From an uncultured Corynebacterium sp. (GTDB lineage Bacteria; Actinomycetota; Actinomycetes; Mycobacteriales; Mycobacteriaceae), in assembly GCF_947253065.1 (NCBI RefSeq), contig NZ_CAMXWS010000008.1:3107-67106 (forward strand): a DNA stretch of 64,000 bases, read 5' to 3'. Below the pieces are notes generated by a model. That model made no database searches. It saw nothing but the letters and a program-made list of their open reading frames with translations, and had not been told where the DNA came from. How positions within the stretch are numbered: the stretch's first letter is position 1; each line of letters begins with the position of its first letter. Positions 8,288 to 16,977 of this stretch are shown piece by piece. Both the position numbers and the translations under genes were made by a program.

Positions 8288-10156
8288 TTGTCGGCATTCG
8301 AAGAAAAAGCCTGGCTGTCAAGCTACGCAGAGTGGACCCCGCCCGAGGTCGAGCTGGGCAACGACACGCTCCTGGACCTTTATGAGGAAACTCTGTCCAA
8401 GCGTTCCTACAAGAACGCAATGTGGTTCTTCGGCCGCACAATGACCTACTCCGAACTGGACAAGCAGGTCCGCAGCTGTGCCGCAGGCCTGAAGGCATTC
8501 GGCGTCCGCCCCGGCGACCGCGTCGCGCTCGTTATGCCGAACTGCCCCCAGTTCGTTATTTCCTTCCTGGCAGTGCTGCGTCTTGGTGCTTCCGTCGTCG
8601 CGCACAACCCGCTGTACACCGCACACGAGCTGCGCGGCCAGTTCAACGACCACGGTGCACGTGTGGCCATCATCTGGGACAAGGCAGTTGAAAACCTGGC
8701 TGTCCTGCGCGGTGACACCCCGCTGGAGACCATTGTCTCCGTCGACATGACCAAGGCCATGCCGAAGTACATGGAGCTGGCCCTGAAGTACGTGCCGCTG
8801 AAGAAGCTGCGTGAATCCCGCAAGAAGCTCACCGGCCCGGCCCCGGATACCATCCCCTTCGAGAACCTGCTGTCCGCCGCGATCGGCGGCGAAGGCCACA
8901 ACCTCGAGCAGCCGGACATCGACCAGGACACCACCGCTGTCATCCTGTACACCTCCGGCACTACCGGTGAGCCGAAGGGCGCACAGATCACCCACGGCAA
9001 CTTCAACCACCAGATGAAGGCCGGCAGCGCCTGGATGAAGGACCTGGGCAAGGAAGACGAGAAAGTCCTGGCGGTTCTGCCGCTGTTCCACGTCTACGGT
9101 CTCGCACTCAACCTGGGCCTCGGCCTGCTGGTCGGTGCAGAAATCACCCTGCTGCCAGCTCCGGAGCCGGACCTGATCCAGGATGCGCTCAAGCGCAACC
9201 CGCCGACCTTCGTGCCGGGCGTGCCTACGCTATACCAGCGCATCGCTGCTTCGGCAGCTGAGAGTGGCAAGAAGCTGTCCTCGATTCGCAACTCCTTCTC
9301 CGGCGCTTCCACCCTGCCGGTCACCACGATCGAGTCCTGGGAGAAGATCACCGGCGGCAAGCTCGTCGAAGGCTACGGCCTGACCGAGACCGCCCCGATC
9401 GTCACCGCGAACCCGATGGACGGCAGCCGCCGCCCGGGCTACATCGGTGTCCCATTCCCGAATACCCTGGTGCGCATCGTCGACCCGGATAACCCAACCG
9501 AGCTGCGCCCCGATGGCGAGCCAGGCGAGCTGCTGGTCAAGGGCCCGCAGGTGATGAAGGGCTACCTGAACAAGCCTGAGGCCAACGAGAAGGCATTCGT
9601 TGATGGCTACTTCCGCACTGGTGACATGGGTGTCATGGAGGAAGACGGCTGGATCCGCCTGGTCTCCCGCATCAAGGAAATGATCATTACCGGTGGCTTC
9701 AACGTCTATCCGGACGAGGTCGAAGGTGTCATGCGTGAGCACCGCGATATCGCAGACATCGCCGTCGTTGGTCGCCCGCGTAAGGACGGTTCCGAGGACG
9801 TTGTCGCGTGTGTCACCCTCGAGGAGGGCGCCGCGCTGGACCCAGATGGCCTGCAGGCTTACGCCCGCGAGCGCCTCACGCCGTACAAGGTGCCACGCAC
9901 CTTCTACCACTTCGAGGAGCTCAACCGAGACATGACGGGCAAGATCCGTCGCCGCGAGGTGCAGCAGTCCCTGATCGATCGCCTGAATGCAGGCACCGCT
10001 GCCGACGGTGAGAATTCCGCTGGCACTCCGGAAGCGCCGTCACCGGAGAAGGTCGAGCAAGGCGAAAAGGAAAACGGCTGGTCCCTGGATAAGTCGCCTG
10101 ATGCTGGTGCGAAGGGTGACGACGCTGGCCGCCACCGCCTCGACGAGGACAACTAG
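8288..10156 (+). CDS. Long-chain fatty acid-CoA ligase (FadD type)
   Basis: ANL-superfamily enzyme of 622 residues that would activate a fatty acid with ATP and CoA. It has the P-loop ILYTSGTTGEPKGAQ (~220), the A5 motif GYGLTETAPI, the adenylate-binding YFRTGDMG, hinge SRIKEMIITGG and catalytic Lys in MTGKIRRREV. The last ~50 residues after the catalytic Lys motif form an unusual charged, Glu/Lys/Asp-rich tail absent from typical FadD proteins. The start is TTG 8288 with GGAGGG 7 nt upstream. Its stop overlaps the convergent murB stop. Confidence 0.92.
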   Translation: MSAFEEKAWLSSYAEWTPPEVELGNDTLLDLYEETLSKRSYKNAMWFFGRTMTYSELDKQVRSCAAGLKAFGVRPGDRVALVMPNCPQFVISFLAVLRLGASVVAHNPLYTAHELRGQFNDHGARVAIIWDKAVENLAVLRGDTPLETIVSVDMTKAMPKYMELALKYVPLKKLRESRKKLTGPAPDTIPFENLLSAAIGGEGHNLEQPDIDQDTTAVILYTSGTTGEPKGAQITHGNFNHQMKAGSAWMKDLGKEDEKVLAVLPLFHVYGLALNLGLGLLVGAEITLLPAPEPDLIQDALKRNPPTFVPGVPTLYQRIAASAAESGKKLSSIRNSFSGASTLPVTTIESWEKITGGKLVEGYGLTETAPIVTANPMDGSRRPGYIGVPFPNTLVRIVDPDNPTELRPDGEPGELLVKGPQVMKGYLNKPEANEKAFVDGYFRTGDMGVMEEDGWIRLVSRIKEMIITGGFNVYPDEVEGVMREHRDIADIAVVGRPRKDGSEDVVACVTLEEGAALDPDGLQAYARERLTPYKVPRTFYHFEELNRDMTGKIRRREVQQSLIDRLNAGTAADGENSAGTPEAPSPEKVEQGEKENGWSLDKSPDAGAKGDDAGRHRLDEDN

Positions 10157-11244
10157 TCCAGTGACAGCCCGATCCACACAGGTTCGGGCACAAGCTCGAC
10201 ACCGAAGCGGTCGCGCACCCCATCACGGACGGTGCGCGTCAGCTTAACGACGTCACCGGCCCCCGCCCCTCCCCTGTTCGTCAACGCCAACGTGTGTTTG
10301 GTGGACAGGCGGGCGGGGGCTTTGTCGTCTGGGAAACCCTTGTGGAACCCGGCGCGCTCAATCAGCCACGCTGCAGACAGTTTCACCTTGCCGCCGGGCT
10401 GCGGGTAGCGGGGCATGCTGTCGCCTTCGCCGGGGCGTGAGGTTTCGACGGTGCGCGCGATCTCGTCGGCAAGCTCAGGCGCGACGACGGGGTTGGTGAA
10501 GAACGATCCGGCCGACCATGTGTCGTGATCATCCGGGTTGAGCACCATGCCCTTTAAGGCACGCACGCGCAGAATCTCTTCTCGTGCTTTCGCGAGCGGA
10601 AGCTGCTTGCCGTCCAGATGGCGTAGCGGAATGGAAAGCTCGGCAGGAGTGAGCTGCAATTCGATGTCCAGGACTACCGCACGGCCAGTGAATTTCAGGT
10701 TGGAATAGCGGTACGCCAAGTCCAAGTCACTGGCTGGCACCCACGCGGTTTCACCGGTCTTGCGGTTGTACAGGTGAACGCGAGTGAGCACGTCACCGAC
10801 CTCGGCACCATACGCACCGACATTCTGTACCGGTGTCGCACCTGCGGAACCGGGGATGCCGGACAGAGTCTCAATGCCAGACAGGCCCGCTTCAACAGCA
10901 GCTGCGACCACGTCATCCCACACAGCACCGGCGCCGGCACGCACCAAACCGTCGGCGCGCACCTCAATGTCATCATTGCCTGCGACCACAACGGTCAAGT
11001 CCAAATCACCGTCGGCGACCACGAGGTTCGAGCCGCCGCCAACGATGAGGAGGGGGTCACCGGCGGCGTCGAGAAGCGAAACTGCTTGCGCAAGTTCCTC
11101 CGCCGTACGTGCGCGCCACACTGCGCGCGGCGCACCGCCAATGCGCAACGTCGTCAAATCCTTCAGACACACACCGTCCAAAGGCTCCAAATCCAGATGA
11201 GTCGCAGATGTTTCAGCCACGACAACAACGGTAGTCTGTGACAC
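10153..11244 (-). CDS. murB: UDP-N-acetylenolpyruvoylglucosamine reductase
   Basis: FAD-dependent reductase of 363 residues that reduces UDP-GlcNAc-enolpyruvate to UDP-MurNAc for peptidoglycan precursors. It has the FAD-binding TLRIGGAPRAV and VGGGSNLVV, then SGIPGSAGATPVQNVGAYG and the catalytic-Ser SAGSFFTNPV segment, all typical of MurB. The GTG start at 11244 is supported by TTGATG-16 nt-TATGAG (-10 complement of 11252-11257) ending 7 nt upstream. The divergent DUF2505 gene begins at the next base, 11245. Confidence 0.93.
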   Translation of the reverse strand: MSQTTVVVVAETSATHLDLEPLDGVCLKDLTTLRIGGAPRAVWRARTAEELAQAVSLLDAAGDPLLIVGGGSNLVVADGDLDLTVVVAGNDDIEVRADGLVRAGAGAVWDDVVAAAVEAGLSGIETLSGIPGSAGATPVQNVGAYGAEVGDVLTRVHLYNRKTGETAWVPASDLDLAYRYSNLKFTGRAVVLDIELQLTPAELSIPLRHLDGKQLPLAKAREEILRVRALKGMVLNPDDHDTWSAGSFFTNPVVAPELADEIARTVETSRPGEGDSMPRYPQPGGKVKLSAAWLIERAGFHKGFPDDKAPARLSTKHTLALTNRGGAGAGDVVKLTRTVRDGVRDRFGVELVPEPVWIGLSLD

Positions 11245-11257
11245 ATGGCTACTCATA
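11232..11257. promoter_or_regulatory. Back-to-back leaderless promoters of murB and the DUF2505 gene
   Basis: The two divergent genes have no intergenic DNA: murB GTG ends at 11244 and the other ATG begins at 11245. The -10 box of murB (TATGAG, complement of 11252-11257) lies inside the DUF2505 coding sequence. The -10 box of the DUF2505 gene (TAGTCT, 11232-11237) lies inside murB. Each ends 7 nt before its start codon. Confidence 0.55.
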
Positions 11258-11736
11258 GCGAAAACACCGTTACCATCAACCAGCCCGCCGACAAGGTGCA
11301 CAAGGCGTACTCCACCCGCGAATACTGGGAGTACATTGCACAGCACCTTTCCCCTGAGCCGGGCGAGGTCAACGAATTCACCGACAACTCCGTGACCCTG
11401 TTCGAGGTTCTCCCGCAGACTCTTCTGCCTGAGGCTGTGCGCGCCATGGTTTCCCAGGCGCTGAAGGTCAAGCGCGTCATCAACATCGGCGCACTCGAGG
11501 GCGATGCTGCCGAGCTTTCTTTCACCGCTGATGTGAAGGGCACCCCGGTCGACTTTGGCGGCTCCATCAAGCTCGCCGGCGAGGGTGAAACCACCAAGCT
11601 GAATTACGAGACTGAGACCACCGTGAACATCCCGTTCATGGGCCCTGCCATCGAGCCGAAGGTCGCCGAGGCACTCGAGGATCTGTTCAACCAGGAAGGC
11701 GAGCTCACTGAAAAGTGGATCGCTGAAAACCTGTAA
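11245..11736 (+). CDS. DUF2505 family protein (SRPBCC-like fold)
   Basis: Protein of 163 residues matching the actinobacterial DUF2505 family, which is predicted to adopt the START/polyketide-cyclase fold with a hydrophobic cavity. The opening NTVTINQPADKVHKAYST and the end TEKWIAENL are typical. No catalytic motif is evident and the ligand is unknown. It starts one base after the divergent murB start. A methyltransferase gene follows 17 nt downstream and may share the transcript. Confidence 0.8.
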   Translation: MATHSENTVTINQPADKVHKAYSTREYWEYIAQHLSPEPGEVNEFTDNSVTLFEVLPQTLLPEAVRAMVSQALKVKRVINIGALEGDAAELSFTADVKGTPVDFGGSIKLAGEGETTKLNYETETTVNIPFMGPAIEPKVAEALEDLFNQEGELTEKWIAENL

Positions 11737-11753
11737 TTCCAGATACTTTCACT

Positions 11754-12569
11754 ATGGCCGATCATGCCCACAACCTGCGCGCGCAGGGCGGGAATGGTCG
11801 GCCATACGGCGTTATTACCCGAGGAACAACCGGGTATAACCGCTTGCGTCGCTCCGACCGGTGGACACGTTTCAACCCGGATGTGCAGTCGCTTCTGCGC
11901 AGTGAGCCCGAACCGTTAGCCATTGATGTCGGCTACGGCGCATCCCACACCACCACCGTCGAATGGGCAGGCTGGCTGCGCCAAATCAACCCGGCAACGC
12001 GTGTCATCGGGCTCGAAATCCACCCGGACCGGGTTCTGCCGCCACGCGATGGCGTCACCTTTGAGCTCGGCGGTTTTGAGCTCGCTGGCTACCGTCCGCA
12101 CCTTGTCCGCGCTTTCAATGTGCTGCGCCAATACGATGTCAGCGAAGTCAGCGCTGCATGGGAAACGGTCGCCTCCCGCCTCGCGCCCGGCGGATTATTC
12201 ATCGAAGGGACCTGCGATGAGCTTGGCCGCCGCGCCGCATGGCTGCTCATCGACACCACCGCCCGCCCCCGCTCCCTCACTCTCGCTTGGGCACCCGACG
12301 ATGTCGAGAAACCCAGCGACGTCGCCGAACGCCTCCCCAAAGCACTCATTCACCGCAACGTACCCGGCGAACGCATCCACGCTCTGCTCACCGCCGCCGA
12401 CGAAGCATGGGAGCGCTCCTCCGGCTGGGCACCTCACGGCCCACGCGTCCGTTGGCGCGAAGCACGCCAGATGCTTATCGACGCCGGATGGCCCCTCGAA
12501 CCTGTGCGTCGCCGTATACGCGACAACACATTGACTGTGGATTGGTCTGCGGTAGCCCCGAACAGCTGA
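11754..12569 (+). CDS. Class I SAM-dependent methyltransferase-like protein
   Basis: Protein of 271 residues. The segment AIDVGYGASHTTTVEWAGWL matches the glycine-containing SAM-binding loop (motif I) of Rossmann-fold methyltransferases, with the acidic motif II residue in VIGLEIHPDRV. A post-motif segment LAPGGLFIEGTCDELG fits the family. The substrate cannot be told. It lies 17 nt after the DUF2505 gene. Confidence 0.75.
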   Translation: MADHAHNLRAQGGNGRPYGVITRGTTGYNRLRRSDRWTRFNPDVQSLLRSEPEPLAIDVGYGASHTTTVEWAGWLRQINPATRVIGLEIHPDRVLPPRDGVTFELGGFELAGYRPHLVRAFNVLRQYDVSEVSAAWETVASRLAPGGLFIEGTCDELGRRAAWLLIDTTARPRSLTLAWAPDDVEKPSDVAERLPKALIHRNVPGERIHALLTAADEAWERSSGWAPHGPRVRWREARQMLIDAGWPLEPVRRRIRDNTLTVDWSAVAPNS

Positions 12570-12646
12570 TTTCCTGCGCGTTTTCGCACCACACGGAGCC
12601 AAGAAAGCTTGTCAAACGTGCAAAGACTCACGCACAATAGACGTTT

Positions 12647-13420
12647 ATGACCCGTACTTCTTCTGGCCGGGGTTGGAAAATCGCCCTGGGGATCATCGCT
12701 GGCATTCTCGTGCTGCTTTTCATCGCCGAGATCGCCGTCCGTGGGCTGATCGCGCAGCAGTTGCGTTCGTCGTTAAGCGATACTGCCCCCGACTACGCCG
12801 CGATGCAGGAGGACGCATCGGTCCATTTCGGTGCCTCCCCTGTGCTCTTAGGGCTTGCCCGTGGGAAGCTCCAGCATTTGAACATCGATATCCCCTCGAC
12901 GCTCATTCCGGACAGTGACGAGATCGTGGGCAATCCGCCCGCCATCATTGATGCGACTGGTTTCACTCTCGACCAGGATGACCCGCATGCAGACGAACTC
13001 ATTCTTCACACCGAGCTGCCGCAGGCATTGATGCGCGACATGCTGCAACAAGAGCTGCGTCGCTCGCTGAACGAGTCGCAGGATGGGCGCTTCGCGGAAT
13101 ACGACGAGATTCTCACCGTCTCCGATGTGAGCACCAACCCGGCCGCGGGCACTTTCACGGTGACATTTTCCAATGGCGCATTTGCTGTCGAGCTGCGCCC
13201 TGAGATCAAGGACGATCAGCTGTCTTTCGCCGCGGAATCCACTCAGATTTTGGGCCGCAATTTGCCGGACTTCTTCTCCGAGGCCGTGAGTAATGCGCTC
13301 AGCAATGGCCTGAATGAAGACGTCGTGGGGCCGCTGCAGGTTCAGCAATTCGAGATCATCGACAATGGCTTCCGCATCATTGTTGGTGGCCACGATGTGC
13401 ACCTCAACGAGTTGCCTTAA
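12647..13420 (+). CDS. DUF2993 (LmeA-like) envelope protein
   Basis: Protein of 257 residues with one N-terminal membrane helix (IALGIIAGILVLLFIAEIAV) serving as anchor or uncleaved signal, then a DUF2993 domain outside the membrane. Mycobacterial LmeA, in this family, binds phospholipid and is needed for lipomannan elongation, so a lipoglycan role is a reasonable inference. Its stop codon overlaps the stop of the convergent DeoC-like gene by 4 nt. Confidence 0.75.
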   Translation: MTRTSSGRGWKIALGIIAGILVLLFIAEIAVRGLIAQQLRSSLSDTAPDYAAMQEDASVHFGASPVLLGLARGKLQHLNIDIPSTLIPDSDEIVGNPPAIIDATGFTLDQDDPHADELILHTELPQALMRDMLQQELRRSLNESQDGRFAEYDEILTVSDVSTNPAAGTFTVTFSNGAFAVELRPEIKDDQLSFAAESTQILGRNLPDFFSEAVSNALSNGLNEDVVGPLQVQQFEIIDNGFRIIVGGHDVHLNELP

Positions 13421-14007
13421 GCAACCGGGTACACGCGCGAAGCGCCAGATAAGAGGGCATCTGCTGCCTCATCAAGAGATGACACGCCTCCGTGCACCGC
13501 AATCTCACACGTGACATCCGGCAGTGCAAGATGCCCTTCTCGCTTTTCGACGCCCACCACGTCCACCCCCGCCTTCTGTGCCCCCTCGGCAACCTCTTGC
13601 AGGGAGGCTGCATCCAGCCAACCGGGCAGCGTGATACCGAAACGAGTAGGGCTTTCAATCACTTGGCTAACCGCGATGACATCAGCGAGCACCGCATTGA
13701 GGTCATAGGTGCCGTTGTGGCGGATATCAGCGGCGACCCACACTTCCCCGGCGCCGTCATCAACTGCCAATCGTGCCTCTGCTGCCTTGATCAGGCTATG
13801 GTGCCGCCCTGTCGGCCAACCTATCAACGCGATCACATGAGAGTGCGAGTTCTTCATGTGCGCCACTGCTGTGGGTTCGCATACGACGCCAGCACCTGAT
13901 TGCTCAACGAGCCCGTTCAACGGCTCCTCTAACGCAGGCGCTGGTGCTTCATAGGAAGCCCTGCCGATGCGTCCGGCCAGCCAGGTGAGGTCGTCTTGTT
14001 CAGACAA
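13417..14007 (-). CDS. DeoC-like protein, probably catalytically dead
   Basis: Protein of 196 residues with the (beta/alpha)8 pattern of deoxyribose-phosphate aldolase: VIALIGWPTGRHHSLIKAAEA matches the DeoC GFP.G segment, and VHGGVSSLDEAADALLSGASR matches the C-terminal GGI-type strand and helix. The DeoC residues expected at the Schiff-base Lys (KTSTGF context), the second Lys (VKASGG context) and the Asp proton relay appear to be replaced (VVGVEKREG, CEIAVHGG, WVAADI). It is also shorter than the usual ~220 residues. The start is TTG at 14007, 6 nt after the DUF2516 stop. C. glutamicum has a gene annotated deoC in this neighbourhood. Confidence 0.65.
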   Translation of the reverse strand: MSEQDDLTWLAGRIGRASYEAPAPALEEPLNGLVEQSGAGVVCEPTAVAHMKNSHSHVIALIGWPTGRHHSLIKAAEARLAVDDGAGEVWVAADIRHNGTYDLNAVLADVIAVSQVIESPTRFGITLPGWLDAASLQEVAEGAQKAGVDVVGVEKREGHLALPDVTCEIAVHGGVSSLDEAADALLSGASRVYPVA

Positions 14008-14013
14008 TGCTCG

Positions 14014-14337
14014 TTACCAGCCGTAGTTTCCACGCAGAATATTGTTCAAATGCGGGCGCACATCGAAGAAGTACAGGCCGATGAAGATGCAACCAACCAG
14101 GCCCAACAAGCCGAAACCGCTGACGCATGCAAGACCACTGACAAGCAAAATCGCCGCCCATGCCCACTTGGGCATGCGGTCGCCCGCGTCGAAAGCATCC
14201 GGGCGGGTCAGTCCCACCATGACAGCGCCCACAAAGCCGGCGATACCAACGAGCAGCATGACGAGCATGCGCAGGATCGTCGGCGCGAGCATGATCCAGT
14301 TCTGCAGGGAGAGATCTGTCAACTGCAACAGCGTCAT
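14014..14337 (-). CDS. DUF2516 family membrane protein
   Basis: Small protein of 107 residues with about three hydrophobic segments (around 18-42, 60-77 and 80-92) and a C-terminal VRPHLNNILRGNYGW typical of actinobacterial DUF2516. Function is unknown. It sits between the coiled-coil-like gene upstream and the DeoC-like gene downstream on the same strand with very short gaps, so the three are probably one operon. Confidence 0.8.
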   Translation of the reverse strand: MTLLQLTDLSLQNWIMLAPTILRMLVMLLVGIAGFVGAVMVGLTRPDAFDAGDRMPKWAWAAILLVSGLACVSGFGLLGLVGCIFIGLYFFDVRPHLNNILRGNYGW

Positions 14338-14376
14338 CGGTGAATCGAACCTGCCTTAAAGATGTGAAAGATGTGC

Positions 14377-15012
14377 TTAATTATCCTCGACTACTTCGCC
14401 GTCGATGATATCGGAGGGGCCTTCGTCCTCAGAGTCGAAGGTCGATCCGAGGCGGTTCAACAAATCATCAAGACGCGAGCGCATATCTGCGATGGTGGAC
14501 TCAGCCGAAGAATCCTCGCCCTTTTCATCACCACGGTTACGCACCTGGTTGACCGCGACGTTGAATGTTTCGCGCACCTCACCCGCGGCATCGCGGAAGG
14601 CAGACTTCATCTGGTCAGCCTGATCAGACTCACGAGCAGTATCCGCCGCACGGGTAACGCTGCCGGCGAAATCACGGAAGATCGACTCCGCATCACCGGC
14701 CAAAGAGGCAGTTGCGGCGCGGAAATCACGGTCATTCTCTGCACCCTCGTATGCCTGGCGAGCATTCGCAATAGCTGCCTTGAACTGGTCCGTGAACCCG
14801 GCGTGATCGTCAGTCAGGTCCTCCGTATCAGCAGCATGCGCGCCTGTGGAAACATCCGCGTCACGGTCAGCGCGGAAATTCCGGCCGAATTCCCCAGCCA
14901 AATCCCCCAAACGGGACCACGCAGCTAACGACGCCTCCCCCGCGCCTTTCAGCGTATTCAGCAAGCTGTCGTCATTATTGTCAGCATTATTTTCAGCGGA
15001 TTTATCGGTCAT
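14377..15012 (-). CDS. Acidic corynebacterial protein of unknown function (CGLAU_01105-type)
   Basis: Protein of 211 residues, soluble, strongly acidic and Ala/Asp-rich, with long predicted amphipathic helices carrying heptad-like spacing. It has no Cys, no signal peptide and no recognised catalytic motif. From memory it resembles a family seen only in corynebacteria and named after a C. glaucum locus. ATG 15012 is preceded by GGGAGAG. It is the probable first gene of a unit with DUF2516 and the DeoC-like gene. Confidence 0.65.
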   Translation of the reverse strand: MTDKSAENNADNNDDSLLNTLKGAGEASLAAWSRLGDLAGEFGRNFRADRDADVSTGAHAADTEDLTDDHAGFTDQFKAAIANARQAYEGAENDRDFRAATASLAGDAESIFRDFAGSVTRAADTARESDQADQMKSAFRDAAGEVRETFNVAVNQVRNRGDEKGEDSSAESTIADMRSRLDDLLNRLGSTFDSEDEGPSDIIDGEVVEDN

Positions 15013-15027
15013 TGTGCTCTCCCGTAA

Positions 15028-16356
15028 CTAAAACAGCATCTGCGTCACAGTGTAAATAACCAGGCCCGCAAGCGCACCGACGATCGTGCCATTCACGCGG
15101 ATGTACTGCAGGTCCTTGCCCACCATCAGCTCGATTTTCTCCGCGGCCTCCTGGCCGTCCCACCGCTCAATCGTGTCGGAGATAATCGCGGTGATATCCG
15201 ATGCGTAATTATCAGCAATAAAGCGGGCTGCACCCTGAATGCGCTCATCCAAAGCGGCACGCAATTCTGGTTCCGCGACAATGCGCCCGCCCCATTCCTG
15301 CGCCAGTTCGGCGACGCGGCGGCGAAGGTGGGAGGAGGGGTCAAAGGAGGCGTCGATAAGCGATTGCGAGACAGTGCCCCACATCTCTCCCGCGACTGAC
15401 TTGGCGGCCGTGGAACCCATGATGTCGCGCTTGATGCCCTCTACGCGCATGATCATCTCACCATCAAACTGCAGGTCAGCGGCAAACTGCGAAATCCCGC
15501 GACGGATCGCCTGGCGCGCCGCATGGTTCGGATCCCGGTCGATCTCCTCCATAAAGCTCACCAGCTCGCGGTACACCCGCTCGCCCACGAGATCCTTCGC
15601 AAATTTCGGCGCCCACGCAGGCATCCGCTCATCAATCATGGTCACGACGGATTCCTCCATCGTGCCCACCTTCACACGCCCCCACGCGATGATGTCTTCG
15701 ACGACCGGCTCCGCCTTGCCGTCCGCGACCAAACCATCAATCATGCGGCCCAACGGTGGCCCCCACGCAGGTTCCGCCAACCGATCCAGCACCTGATTGT
15801 TGATCAACGCCTCCGCGTCTTTCGGATCAATCGCTGCGATCGCATTGCCTGTGAAACGCCCCGCTTGCTCCGAAACCTTCTCCGCATTCTCCGGCCGCGA
15901 CAACCACGCGCCAGCACGCTCCGGGAGCTTCGCCTCCGCCACTTTCTCGGTGATCAGCTCCGCATTGAGGAAGTTCTCTCCCACGAATTCGCTCAAGGCC
16001 TCACCGATCTGATCCTTCTTCCGCGGCACCAGAGCCGTATGCGGAATCGGGATCCCCAACGGGTAACGGAACAACGCCGTCACAGCGAACCAATCCGCCA
16101 GACCACCGACCATGCCGGCCTCAGACGCCGCACGCACATACGGCACCCACCCCGGCGCCTGCCCCTGAGTGATCCACCACTCGAACGCGATATACACGAT
16201 CGCCGCTAGCACGAGCAGCCCCGTCACCCATGCCTTATGAATCCGCAGAGAGCGACGACGCTCCGCCTCCACCTCAGGCGAAGGACCAGGCACCGCAAGC
16301 CGATCGCTTATCGACGCCGCACCCCGGCCCCTCTCCTCCATCGCATGCTTTCCCAT
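15028..16356 (-). CDS. DUF445 family membrane protein
   Basis: Protein of about 442 residues. It has a hydrophobic helix near the N-terminus (VTGLLVLAAIVYIAFEW), then AGMVGGLADWFAVTALFRYPLG, the hallmark of DUF445, a long helical domain, and a C-terminal membrane helix (GTIVGALAGLVIYTVTQ). Function is unknown. ATG 16356 is preferred over upstream extension; ATG 16346 is also possible. The gene contains two copies of the iterated 11-mer (15351, 16306) in opposite orientations. Confidence 0.8.
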   Translation of the reverse strand: MGKHAMEERGRGAASISDRLAVPGPSPEVEAERRRSLRIHKAWVTGLLVLAAIVYIAFEWWITQGQAPGWVPYVRAASEAGMVGGLADWFAVTALFRYPLGIPIPHTALVPRKKDQIGEALSEFVGENFLNAELITEKVAEAKLPERAGAWLSRPENAEKVSEQAGRFTGNAIAAIDPKDAEALINNQVLDRLAEPAWGPPLGRMIDGLVADGKAEPVVEDIIAWGRVKVGTMEESVVTMIDERMPAWAPKFAKDLVGERVYRELVSFMEEIDRDPNHAARQAIRRGISQFAADLQFDGEMIMRVEGIKRDIMGSTAAKSVAGEMWGTVSQSLIDASFDPSSHLRRRVAELAQEWGGRIVAEPELRAALDERIQGAARFIADNYASDITAIISDTIERWDGQEAAEKIELMVGKDLQYIRVNGTIVGALAGLVIYTVTQMLF

Positions 16357-16372
16357 GATCCGTATTAAAGCG

Positions 16373-16416
16373 CAAAAGAACCTCCCGCTCACGCACGCGC
16401 GCGAGAAGGAGGTTCT
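16373..16416 (-). terminator. Intrinsic terminator of the small membrane protein gene
   Basis: Inverted repeat AGAACCTCC (16377-16385) / GGAGGTTCT (16408-16416). On the minus strand the stem is followed by a TTTT run, after the stop codon at 16439. Confidence 0.6.
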
Positions 16417-16438
16417 ACAGGTCCCCTAGGCGAAGATA

Positions 16439-16816
16439 TTAGTTACGACGACCGGTTTCCTTGCGGTACTTGCGGTAGCCGGAACGGCCAACGCGAATCG
16501 CAACAAAGCCACCGATGACCGTCACTGCAGTCAGGATCGCACCAATGATCAGCAGGGGCTGTGCCAGGTCCGGGCTAGCGCCGTGACCCCAAATCGAGGT
16601 GGCCGCACCGTAGATGAGGGTGCCGAAGCCAGCCAGGGAAGCAAGGACCAGAGCCATACCAATCCAGGTGATGTGACGCACCAGCGAAGAGTGCGGTGCA
16701 GCCAGCGAGTTCGGATCGTAGCCGTCGACATAACCATCCTGGATGGTCGCGCCGTACTCCGGGAAGCTCTCAGTAGAAATATCCGCAACAGGTGCGGGTC
16801 CTGCGTGTCCACTCAT
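16439..16816 (-). CDS. Small two-helix membrane protein of unknown function
   Basis: Protein of 125 residues: a ~45-residue Pro/Asp/Tyr-rich cytoplasmic or external head, two membrane helices (ITWIGMALVLASLAGFGTLI; LLIIGAILTAVTVIGGFVAI), and a basic tail SGYRKYRKETGRRN. The positive tail suggests both ends are cytoplasmic. It has its own likely promoter (TATAAT on the minus strand near 16890) and terminator. It lies downstream of sdhCAB, but a functional link is not shown. Confidence 0.7.
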   Translation of the reverse strand: MSGHAGPAPVADISTESFPEYGATIQDGYVDGYDPNSLAAPHSSLVRHITWIGMALVLASLAGFGTLIYGAATSIWGHGASPDLAQPLLIIGAILTAVTVIGGFVAIRVGRSGYRKYRKETGRRN

Positions 16817-16977
16817 GGAACTAACTCTCTTTCCTAATACCTAACCAGGGTGCCCGTGAAAATCTTGGCCGTACCGGGCCACTAGTTCTTGATTATAAAC
16901 CGGCCCGATAGCGGCTGTCCCGCCCCGGCCAGCTCCTAGTCGGAGACCAGCCCGGGCGGCCACAAGCGATGAGGCTT

